Positions 55,550 to 63,346 of a stretch of 64,000 nt of DNA are shown here, piece after piece. A model generated the notes under the pieces. The model searched no databases, had not been told where the DNA came from, and saw only the letters and a list, made by a program, of their open reading frames with translations. The position numbers and the translations under genes were made by a program. The stretch comes from PNON01 sp963757065 (GTDB lineage Bacteria > Chloroflexota > Anaerolineae > Anaerolineales > Anaerolineaceae), in assembly GCA_963757065.1 (NCBI GenBank), contig CAVWQC010000007.1, forward strand, positions 186,001 through 250,000, read 5' to 3'. Each line of letters starts with the position of its first letter. Within the stretch, counting starts at the first letter, position 1.

Positions 55550-56533
55550 ATGAACCAAACCAGCACCGATCTTCTCACCGGAACCATTCTCCATCTACAG
55601 CGGTTATCCACTGAAGATGGTCCGGGGATTCGCACCACCGTATTCTATAAAGGCTGCCCGCTCAATTGCACCTGGTGTCATAACCCTGAAAGTGTTTCAA
55701 TCCAGCCTCAAGTACAGTGGGTGGGAGTGCACTGTATTGGCTGCCACACCTGTATCGAAGTCTGTCCGCAGCACGGATTGTCTGTGAAGCCAGAGGGTAT
55801 TCACCGTGATCGGGAGTTATGCACAGCCTGCGGCACCTGTGTGGATGCTTGCCCTTCGAATGCCATGGAAATGCTCGGGAAGCAGGTCACTCCGGCTGAG
55901 CTGGTGGATGAACTATTAAAGGATCGGGCATATTTTGAGAAATCCGGCGGGGGAGTGACACTATCAGGCGGCGAGCCCACCCTGCAACCCGCATTTACAT
56001 TGGAATTATTAATGCAATTAAAACTACAAGGCATCCAGACCGCCCTGGATACCTGTGGATTATGTTCACAGGATACACTTGCAGATCTATTACCTTGGGT
56101 GGATGTCCTGTTGTTTGATTTGAAACTCGCTGATTCAACTCAGCACAAAGCATGGACTGGCGCAGGCAACGAACGCATTCTGGACAACCTGAAATGGGTT
56201 TGCGATCAGGTCGGAGAGGCTTTCCCTTCCCTTCAGTTATGGGTCAGAACACCCTTGATCCCGGGGGCAACCTGTACGCACGAGAATATCGCGGGAATTG
56301 GAAGTTTGCTCTCGCGATATGCGGGGAATGCACTCGAGCGCTGGGAATTGTGCGCTTTTAACAACCTGGGACGGGACAAATATTCCCGGCTGGGAATGGA
56401 ATGGCAATTTGCCAATGAACCACTGATGACGCACGTCCAACTGGATGAGGCGTTGAAGTGGGCGCAGGCCAGCTTTACCTACCCTGACCGGGTCTTTGTG
56501 ACCGGATCGTCCAGGGTATCCAATCAATCATAG
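55550..56533 (+). CDS. Glycyl radical enzyme activase (radical SAM)
   Basis: 327 residues. The radical SAM cluster motif CxxxCxxC appears in EDGPGIRTTVFYKGCPLNCTWCHNPES. An inserted ferredoxin domain carries two [4Fe-4S] motifs (CIGCHTCIEVCPQHG and CTACGTCVDACPSNA), as in activases of non-PFL glycyl radical enzymes. Further GGGVTLSGGEPTLQP and DLKLAD are typical. It abstracts hydrogen from the glycine of the enzyme encoded just upstream (6 bp gap), so the pair is functionally linked. Confidence 0.93.
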   Translation: MNQTSTDLLTGTILHLQRLSTEDGPGIRTTVFYKGCPLNCTWCHNPESVSIQPQVQWVGVHCIGCHTCIEVCPQHGLSVKPEGIHRDRELCTACGTCVDACPSNAMEMLGKQVTPAELVDELLKDRAYFEKSGGGVTLSGGEPTLQPAFTLELLMQLKLQGIQTALDTCGLCSQDTLADLLPWVDVLLFDLKLADSTQHKAWTGAGNERILDNLKWVCDQVGEAFPSLQLWVRTPLIPGATCTHENIAGIGSLLSRYAGNALERWELCAFNNLGRDKYSRLGMEWQFANEPLMTHVQLDEALKWAQASFTYPDRVFVTGSSRVSNQS

Positions 56534-56543
56534 GAAGGTGCTT

Positions 56544-57401
56544 ATGACCGCGGATAGATACCCCAATAAACAGTTTTCCAGCCAGGATATTGTTGACCTG
56601 ATGCCTGCCATGAAAGTGGGGGTACTGGCGACGGTCAACCCGCAGGGATTACCGCACCTCACTCTGATCACCACCCTGATGGCCAGTTCACCCGAAAGAG
56701 TGGTGTGGGGGCAGTTCATGGAAGGTGTCAGCAAGGAACACATCAAATCCAATCCGAAGACCGGCTTCTTCATCATGAGTCTGAACAAGGAATTCTGGCG
56801 CGGGAAGGCGAACTATGACCACCCGGCAAAAGATGGAAAGGATTACGATTTTTACAACAACACACCCCTATTTCGGTATAACTCTTATTTTGGGGTGCAT
56901 ACCGTCCATTACATGGATCTCGTTGAACACAGCGGCAAACATCCGCTGCCGATGAACCAGATCATCTTCGCGGCAGTCAAGACGATGATCGGCCGCACCC
57001 TGTCAGGCAAACGCTCAAAAGTGGTGGTGTTGAACCCATGGACTCAGGCGTTCTTCACCAAGCTGGATAACCTGAAATACCTCAGTTATGTCGGTGCGGA
57101 TGGCTACCCGGTCATCATTCCGCTCATCCAGGCTCAGGCGATGGATGCAGAACACCTGGCTTTCTCACTGGGTGCATTCGGCGATGAGATCGCTGAGATT
57201 CCAGTAGGTGCAGATATTGCCGTATTTGGCATGGCTTTGACCATGGAAGATGTGCTGGTGCGCGGGAAATTCCTGGGTGTGCAAAGGCTCGCCGGGTTGA
57301 AGTGCGGGGTAGCCAAAGTGAACTGGGTCTATAATTCCATGCCGCCCACACCAATGCAGATCTATCCCGAAGTTGCTTTATCTCCTGTTACAAAATTCTA
57401 G
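56544..57401 (+). CDS. FMN-binding split-barrel (pyridoxamine-phosphate-oxidase-like) protein
   Basis: About 285 residues. The N-terminal 150 residues have the FMN-binding split barrel look (VDLMPAMKVGVLATVNPQGLPHLTLITTLMASSPERVVWGQFMEG, NPKTGFFIMSLNKEFWRGKANYDH). The second half is less familiar (LKYLSYVGADGYPVIIPLIQAQAMD), perhaps a repeat of the barrel. Start at 56544 follows TAGGAAGGTGCTT. Being inside the glycyl radical operon suggests it reduces or transfers a product or intermediate; this is inferred. Confidence 0.7.
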   Translation: MTADRYPNKQFSSQDIVDLMPAMKVGVLATVNPQGLPHLTLITTLMASSPERVVWGQFMEGVSKEHIKSNPKTGFFIMSLNKEFWRGKANYDHPAKDGKDYDFYNNTPLFRYNSYFGVHTVHYMDLVEHSGKHPLPMNQIIFAAVKTMIGRTLSGKRSKVVVLNPWTQAFFTKLDNLKYLSYVGADGYPVIIPLIQAQAMDAEHLAFSLGAFGDEIAEIPVGADIAVFGMALTMEDVLVRGKFLGVQRLAGLKCGVAKVNWVYNSMPPTPMQIYPEVALSPVTKF

Positions 57402-57458
57402 TCATTCACCTGTCTGCGCTTCATGACGGGATACTAATATCACAATTTGGGAGGGAAT

Positions 57459-58958
57459 ATGTCTGACTATGATGTTGTGGTGATTGGTGCAGGTTTAGGC
57501 GGTTTAAGCTCCGGAGCGTTGCTGGCCAGCCAGGGACGCAAAGTGCTGGTACTGGAGCAGGGGGAAAGAATTGGCGGGTGCTGCTCCACATTCGAGCGGG
57601 ATGGTTACCATTTTGACACCGGCGCATCCATTGTGGAGATCATACAACCCATGCAGCGCGCTTTTAAAATGATGGGCACAACCCTGGAGGAGGAGGTCGA
57701 CCTGATCAATTGTGATCCGGTGATGACTTCCATATATAAAGACGGCTCCCATGTCACTTACCCGTTATCCGCAGCGAAAACCGGCGAAGTGATTTCCGCC
57801 ATCGATGCGGATGATGGTAGGCGTTGGAAAGATTTTGTAGCCTATATGGATGAACTGCTGGAGGTGACACTCAACACCTTTTTCAGTGAACCGGTCAGCA
57901 CCATGGCCGACATGATCAACATTATCCGAAAAGATCCACGCTTTGTGAAATTCCTGCCGGCTTTTGTTTCCAGTTACCAGGATGTGCTTCAGAAATACTT
58001 TAAAAATGAGACTGTATTAAAAACCATGGGTTACCAGTCCCTTTACCTCGGATTGCCGCCGGCCCTTGTGCCGGGTGCATTTGCGCTGCTGGTTTATTCC
58101 GAACATACCGGCATCTATTATCCGCGCGGCGGGATGATCAAGATCCCGGAGGCGTTGCAGCGGGTGGGTGAACGCTTTGGGATGCAGGTCAGGCTGAAGA
58201 CCGCGGTGGAAAAAGTGATCATGGACGGCAGACGTGCCCGTGGGGTTGTCCTGGAAGACGGAACCCAGATCACCGCGAAGGTGGTGGTATCCAATATCAA
58301 CGCGCGGACCCTGTACCTGAATATGATCGGAGAGGAATACCTGCCGCCACTGGCTGCTCGCGGTATTAAAAGCTACGCTTACTCAAAGGCAGTGCCCATG
58401 ATCTATCTGGGCTTAAAGGGCAAGCCTCAACTGGAAGGACATCACAGTGTGATCGCTGCTTCTCCTGAAGACATCAACCAGTACTGGTGGAATTATGTGG
58501 ATAAAGGCAAGCTGCTGGATGAAAATGTCGGGCTGATCTGCTGGCCTACTTATTCAGATCCATCCCTGGCGCCGAAAGGCAAACATGTGGTCAACTTAAT
58601 ACCTGAAGGATTTTATACCTTGAAGGATACCAACTGGGTGGATGAGAAGCCGCGCTTCCTCGAGCGGACTTTGGAATACTTTTCGAAGACTGCGGTCCCG
58701 GGCTTGAAAGACCTGGTGGAAGTGGTGGATTGCTCAACTCCCCTCGATTATGAGCAGCGCTTGAGACTGCCGGAAGGCGCGATCTACGCGTTCCAGGAAG
58801 ATCTGACAGCCCAGGCTGTGTTCCGACCGGCAGCACGTTCCAGAGTGGTGGATGGGTTATACCTGACGGGGGCATCCACACATCCGGGCGGCGGCGTTCC
58901 AACGACCATCGCATCGGGCATCATTGCCGCCAATTTGATCAATAAATACGAGCAGTAA
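57459..58958 (+). CDS. CrtI/phytoene-desaturase-like FAD oxidoreductase
   Basis: 499 residues. N-terminal dinucleotide motif DYDVVVIGAGLGGLSSGALLASQGRKVLVLEQGERIGGCCSTFERDGYHFDTGAS, mid part with GGMIKIPEALQRVGERFGMQVRL and C-terminal FAD motif GLYLTGASTHPGGGVPTTIASGIIAANLI, as in carotenoid desaturases and related NAD(P)/FAD oxidoreductases. No carotenoid gene is adjacent, so its substrate is more likely connected with the glycyl radical pathway or an isoprenoid. Start at 57459 follows GGGAGGGAAT. Confidence 0.85.
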   Translation: MSDYDVVVIGAGLGGLSSGALLASQGRKVLVLEQGERIGGCCSTFERDGYHFDTGASIVEIIQPMQRAFKMMGTTLEEEVDLINCDPVMTSIYKDGSHVTYPLSAAKTGEVISAIDADDGRRWKDFVAYMDELLEVTLNTFFSEPVSTMADMINIIRKDPRFVKFLPAFVSSYQDVLQKYFKNETVLKTMGYQSLYLGLPPALVPGAFALLVYSEHTGIYYPRGGMIKIPEALQRVGERFGMQVRLKTAVEKVIMDGRRARGVVLEDGTQITAKVVVSNINARTLYLNMIGEEYLPPLAARGIKSYAYSKAVPMIYLGLKGKPQLEGHHSVIAASPEDINQYWWNYVDKGKLLDENVGLICWPTYSDPSLAPKGKHVVNLIPEGFYTLKDTNWVDEKPRFLERTLEYFSKTAVPGLKDLVEVVDCSTPLDYEQRLRLPEGAIYAFQEDLTAQAVFRPAARSRVVDGLYLTGASTHPGGGVPTTIASGIIAANLINKYEQ

Positions 58959-58969
58959 GGAGGTAGATC

Positions 58970-59131
58970 ATGTTTATTACCCTTCGGAAAATCAGGGTCA
59001 TTATTACGATCCTGGGGTTAATTGCCCTGGGTGGGTATCTCTGGTACAACAGCCTGGACGAGAGCCATAAGCGGACTGTATCCAATTTGGTCAAACAGAT
59101 CCCAGATCTGCCTGGCAGGTATGCAATCTGA
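58970..59131 (+). CDS. Small single-span membrane protein in the glycyl radical operon
   Basis: 53 residues, not previously flagged because of size: MFITLRKIRVIITILGLIAL is a basic, single membrane helix, followed by a short soluble tail (DESHKRTVSNLVKQIPDLP). A near-perfect Shine-Dalgarno AAGGAGGTAGATC precedes the ATG, 11 bp after the oxidoreductase stop. Strong translation signals and operon position make it a probable real gene. Role unknown; it may anchor one of the operon's soluble enzymes. Confidence 0.7.
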   Translation: MFITLRKIRVIITILGLIALGGYLWYNSLDESHKRTVSNLVKQIPDLPGRYAI

Positions 59132-59301
59132 TTCTCAGCTACATCATGTACAATGAATTAATTGACTGGAGTTAGCAGATCAAAGCTGACTGATCAGCAT
59201 CAAGCAAACCTCCTGTCAGGGATTCTGAATATATTAACAAGACCAACCAGTATAGCTGCATCTGCTGGTTGGTCGTCAGGCGTTTATATTCCGGAGGTGT
59301 C

Positions 59302-59992
59302 ATGAACTATCGAATTGCGGTTGAAGACATGGAACCAGATCATTGGATTGCCTGGGTACTCGATCTGCCTGGTTGTTACAGCTCAGCGAAGACTTCATCA
59401 AAAGCCATCAGCCAGGTGCCATTTAATATTTCACGGTATTTTTCGTGGATATCCAGTTATGACAGCGACCTACTTATACCCAGAGAACCAGTCAAGATCG
59501 AGATCATTGAGTCCTTTAAGTCATTTCAAAGTACTGAAGATCCCGATTATATTGTCAATGCTTTCTTTGAAGACGATAAACACCCGCTTGAATACTGGGA
59601 TGTTGTGATCGGGCAGCGCCTATTGGACTGGTCACGAAGCGAATTCATTAAAGTCATTCAAAATGTAGATGAAACCAGGCTAAATCTACCCATTCCAAAT
59701 GAAACCCGCGGATCGATTGCCGGAATAATTGATCATATTGCCGGTGCTGAAAATTGGTACTTCAGTATGCTCGGGCTTTCGACTAAAGCGTGATGCATTG
59801 TCAGAAAAACATCAAGAGAAGATGGTTCAGGTACGCCAAAACACAAAAACACAATTATGGAAGCTGATTGGCGATGCTCAGATCACAGAGAAGAGAGGGG
59901 AGCTGTGGTCCGCTCGAAAAATACTCAGGCGGACTCTCTGGCATGAACAAGACCACACCCAACACATCGAACAATTATTAAGATCTATATAA
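59302..59992 (+). CDS. HicB-like/DinB-like fusion protein (frameshifted)
   Basis: About 230 residues. Residues 1-45 (MNYRIAVEDMEPDHWIAWVLDLPGCYSSAKTSSKA) resemble the HicB antitoxin fold with its WVLDLPGC strand. The rest is DinB/YfiT-like: VVIGQRLLDWSRSEFIKVIQNV, IIDHIAGAENWYFSML and LRRTLWHEQDHTQHIEQL with three His that would bind a metal. The end lies in another frame, with a one-base shift near 59778-59790. Start at 59302 follows CCGGAGGTGTC. The fusion is unusual; DinB-fold enzymes are metal-dependent thiol transferases or uncharacterised. Its 3' end overlaps that of the ABC gene by 15 bp. Confidence 0.7.
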
Positions 59993-61018
59993 CCAGCAGG
60001 CCACCTTATGTTCGGAGCGGGGTTCAAATTCCGGAGGAACTTGCACATCACAGAGTCCCTGTATGATCTTAGGGCAGCGGGGATGGAATCGGCACCCTTT
60101 AGGGGGTTTGATCAGGTTTGGCGGCTCTCCCAGGGGTATTTCTTTTAATACCTTGGCATTTTCGCCATTCGGATCAGAGGTGGCTGCAAGAAGTGCCCAG
60201 GTGTATGGATGGGAGGCATTCTCAAGGAGATCATCAACCCTGGCTTTTTCAACGATCTGACCTGCATACATGACAAAAATCCGTCTGGAAAAGTAGCGAA
60301 CAGTTGATAGATCGTGAGTAATGTAGATCACGGCCAGGTGCCTTTTCTCCTGAATACTGCGCAGGAGTTTTAATATCTCCACCCGGACCGAAGCGTCCAA
60401 CATGGAAACTGGTTCGTCTGCAACAATAAGTTTTGGCTCCAAAAGCATGGAACGGGCAATAATAATTCTCTGTTGTTGTCCACCGCTTAGCTGATGCGGA
60501 TATTTCTGTAAAAAATCTTCAACTGGAAAGACTTTTACTTCCTCCATTGCTTTCCGAATGCGGTCCATCCGTTCTTTAGGATCCTTAATTCCATTGATGA
60601 TCATGGGCTCAGAGAGAATCTTGCTCACATTCATAAATGGAGCCATTGCTCCATAAGGATCCTGCTGAATGTACCCCACTTTAGCCCGGAATTTATGCAT
60701 TTCTACACGATCCATCTGACCAATGTTCATGCCATCGAAGGTGACCTTTCCACTGGTAGGACGATTGATGCCCAGAATGGTCTTCATTAAACTGGATTTT
60801 CCACAACCGCTCTCACCAACTATTCCAATTGCTTCACTGTTATAAAGGTCAAAACTTACACCATCCACGGCATGGACGTGGCCGGATACGCCAAATCCAA
60901 ATCGTCTTAATTCAAACCATACTTTGAGATCCTGTATGGATAGAAGGATCTCATTATTCAAATTCTCAAAATTTTCAGTCATATCAGTTATGCCAAGGGC
61001 TTGTTCCAGTAGGTTCAT
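59978..61018 (-). CDS. Oligopeptide/dipeptide ABC transporter ATPase (OppF/DppF-like)
   Basis: 346 residues: Walker A GESGCGKSSLMKTI, Q-loop GYIQQDPYGAMAPFMNVSKIL, signature QLSGGQQQRIIIARSML, Walker B IVADEPVSMLD, H-loop YITHDLSTV, and the C-terminal extension with CRFHPRCPKIIQG, a Cys-rich oligopeptide-type motif that binds an iron-sulfur cluster in some members. Last gene of the minus-strand importer operon. Energises peptide or similar uptake with the ATPase encoded upstream. Confidence 0.93.
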   Translation of the reverse strand: MNLLEQALGITDMTENFENLNNEILLSIQDLKVWFELRRFGFGVSGHVHAVDGVSFDLYNSEAIGIVGESGCGKSSLMKTILGINRPTSGKVTFDGMNIGQMDRVEMHKFRAKVGYIQQDPYGAMAPFMNVSKILSEPMIINGIKDPKERMDRIRKAMEEVKVFPVEDFLQKYPHQLSGGQQQRIIIARSMLLEPKLIVADEPVSMLDASVRVEILKLLRSIQEKRHLAVIYITHDLSTVRYFSRRIFVMYAGQIVEKARVDDLLENASHPYTWALLAATSDPNGENAKVLKEIPLGEPPNLIKPPKGCRFHPRCPKIIQGLCDVQVPPEFEPRSEHKVACWLYRS

Positions 61019-61037
61019 TGGTCGATTTCTCCTGATT

Positions 61038-61994
61038 CTATTGATATAGCCAGCACTTCACCATATGACTATTTTGCTTAATAATCGGTGGCTCCAGGTG
61101 ACATTTGTCGAACTGTTTGGGGCAGCGGTCTTTAAAACGACACCCGGATGGTGGATTTATTAAACTGGGCGGCTGTCCGACAATAAAATCCGGTTCTTTT
61201 TTACCTCTCAACCGTGGAACACTGTCCATTAGCTTTACTGAGTAAGGATGCAAAGGTTCAATGAAAAAACTGATGGCGTTGTTTACTTCCACTATTTGGC
61301 CTGCATACATGACCGCTACTGTATCAGCAAGTTCACTTGAAGTCGCAATATCGTGAGTGATCAGGATATAACTAATTTTTAATTCCTGCTTCAATTTCTT
61401 TAGGATGTTGAAGATATTTGCCTGTGTCAATACATCCAACGCTGAAGTTGGCTCATCCAGGATGATAAGGTTTGGCATAGTGATCAATGCCATTGCCAAT
61501 GCAGTACGCTGCCGCATCCCGCCACTTAATTCAAATGCATATCGATTTAAGAAAGTTACAGGCACTCCGACGTAATCGAACATTTTCTTAGCCTGATTCA
61601 GTGCTTCAGCTTTGGAGTAACCATTTTGCAGCAGATATGGTTCGGTTACCTGATCACCGATCGTCATCACGGGATTTAATGAATTCATAGCCCCCTGAGG
61701 TACCATTGACATTTGCCGCCAACGGATCGTCTTCCGGAACTCTTCATCGGATAACGTCATAATGTCCGTTCCATCCAGCCATACTTTACCTGAATAAGAT
61801 TGAACATTTTTTGGCAGCAAGCGCAAGATCGCTTTGGCGAGGGAGCTTTTTCCGCAGCCAGACTCACCGACCACAACGACAGCCTCGTCATGATCCAAAT
61901 TAAAATTTACTTTATCGACGGCTTGAACGACACCTTTTTGAGTACAGAAGTGCAGCTCCAAGTTTTCCAAATTGAGTAGAGATGTTGTTGCCAT
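61038..61994 (-). CDS. Oligopeptide/dipeptide ABC transporter ATPase (OppD/DppD-like)
   Basis: 318 residues: Walker A GESGCGKSSLAKAI, Q-loop SMVPQGAMNSLNPVM, signature ELSGGMRQRTALAMALI, Walker B IILDEPTSALD, and the C-terminal CRFKDRCPKQFDKC motif of oligopeptide-type ATPases. Nineteen bp upstream of the OppF-like gene and 2 bp after the OppC-like stop. Forms a heterodimer with the OppF-like ATPase. Confidence 0.93.
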   Translation of the reverse strand: MATTSLLNLENLELHFCTQKGVVQAVDKVNFNLDHDEAVVVVGESGCGKSSLAKAILRLLPKNVQSYSGKVWLDGTDIMTLSDEEFRKTIRWRQMSMVPQGAMNSLNPVMTIGDQVTEPYLLQNGYSKAEALNQAKKMFDYVGVPVTFLNRYAFELSGGMRQRTALAMALITMPNLIILDEPTSALDVLTQANIFNILKKLKQELKISYILITHDIATSSELADTVAVMYAGQIVEVNNAISFFIEPLHPYSVKLMDSVPRLRGKKEPDFIVGQPPSLINPPSGCRFKDRCPKQFDKCHLEPPIIKQNSHMVKCWLYQ

Positions 61995-61996
61995 GA

Positions 61997-63346
61997 TTAT
62001 TGTCCTCGCAAACGTGGGTTAAAAACCCGGTCCAATGCATACCCTACAAAGGAGAAGGCCAGCCCTGTGACCATCAAGAAAAAGGATGGTTCCAGCACCC
62101 AATAGTACCAACCCTGATATAAAGCGCCTTGTGATTGAGAATCCTGGATGATTTTTCCCCAGGTTGGAAGGGTCGGGTCACCCAATCCTAGAATTGCCAG
62201 GGAGGCCTCCAGGAACACATAGGATGGTATTAGCACTATGAATTGAGGGATCAACATGGGGATCAGGCGAGGAACCATGTATTGAATGATGACCCGCATA
62301 TCGCTTGCGCCATAGGTTTTGGCTGCTTCTATATAAGGAGATTCCTTCACCTGTAAAAAAACCGCCCTGAAAGTTTTTATTCCCTGTCCGAAGATACTAA
62401 AGATGATCACAGCGCTGAGTATTACAAAAATGCTGCGAGAATAGAATGTACCGATCATGATGAGTATTGGTAAAAATGGCAGTACCAGGTTTACTTCAGT
62501 GATGCGCTGAAGCAAAGTGTCCACCCAGCCGCCAAACCATGCACTTATACCTGCTATGACCAATTGTGAAAGCGACGTACCGACAGCTGCCAGCAGACCA
62601 AACAACAATGCGATTGGAGTTCCCCAAAGCAGGGCAACTCCCAAATCCCGCCTTAAATGATCCGTCCCGGCCCAACCAGCCAACTTACCATAGACCACCA
62701 TTTCGACCGAAACATCAGCGGATTTATCGAAAGTGATCGCTTCAATTTTTAATTTATATTCACCCTTTACAGGACGTGACGAATTGTCTTCAGGGGAAGA
62801 TAGAAATAACCCTTTCGATGCGACCAGATTATTCAATTTACGGGTTACTTTTGGATCTTGATTGATCCGGTATGTATATTTCGTATCGATGGAGAAATTT
62901 CCAAGCCGTGTTTCTTTTCCGTCCGGAGCGATCCAAGTCAATCCGACAAAAGGAGCTTTTTCTGTAAATGTTGACTGAAAATATAAAGACATATCATCAG
63001 CAAAGTCATCATAGGTAAAGTTGACTGGCAGAATGATAGTAATAACATTTCCTTTTGAAGTCTCTTTAACAGTCTTGATCGATGTAGGATCTCCACTTTT
63101 TACATCGATCGTTTCCGGTAATTTATCTTTGCGAAATAAGTTAATCCACACAGGTCCGGCTAGTTTTGGATTTTTATACCAATCCTCTTCACTTCCCCGC
63201 CACAATGAAATGGCTTTGGAATAAGGAATGGAAGTTACAGCATAAATGGAGACTCCAACCAAACCTAAAATTATTGCTATACCGATAATGACAGTTGGAT
63301 AACGGAAAATTTCTCGGATTGATTTCAACATTCTTCTAACCTCCAA
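61997..63346 (-). CDS. OppC/DppC-like permease with a large extracytoplasmic insertion
   Basis: 449 residues, about 150 more than usual for OppC. After the first helix (TVIIGIAIILGLVGVSIYAVTS) comes a roughly 190-residue hydrophilic part (WINLFRKDKLPETIDVKSGD, GLTWIAPDGKETRLGNFSI) that should face outward. The standard binding-protein-dependent permease core follows, with five helices and the EAA loop (EAAKTYGASDMRVIIQYMVPRLIPML). Partner of the OppB-like permease with which it overlaps by 11 bp. The insert may bind substrate or replace part of a binding protein. Confidence 0.88.
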   Translation of the reverse strand: MEVRRMLKSIREIFRYPTVIIGIAIILGLVGVSIYAVTSIPYSKAISLWRGSEEDWYKNPKLAGPVWINLFRKDKLPETIDVKSGDPTSIKTVKETSKGNVITIILPVNFTYDDFADDMSLYFQSTFTEKAPFVGLTWIAPDGKETRLGNFSIDTKYTYRINQDPKVTRKLNNLVASKGLFLSSPEDNSSRPVKGEYKLKIEAITFDKSADVSVEMVVYGKLAGWAGTDHLRRDLGVALLWGTPIALLFGLLAAVGTSLSQLVIAGISAWFGGWVDTLLQRITEVNLVLPFLPILIMIGTFYSRSIFVILSAVIIFSIFGQGIKTFRAVFLQVKESPYIEAAKTYGASDMRVIIQYMVPRLIPMLIPQFIVLIPSYVFLEASLAILGLGDPTLPTWGKIIQDSQSQGALYQGWYYWVLEPSFFLMVTGLAFSFVGYALDRVFNPRLRGQ

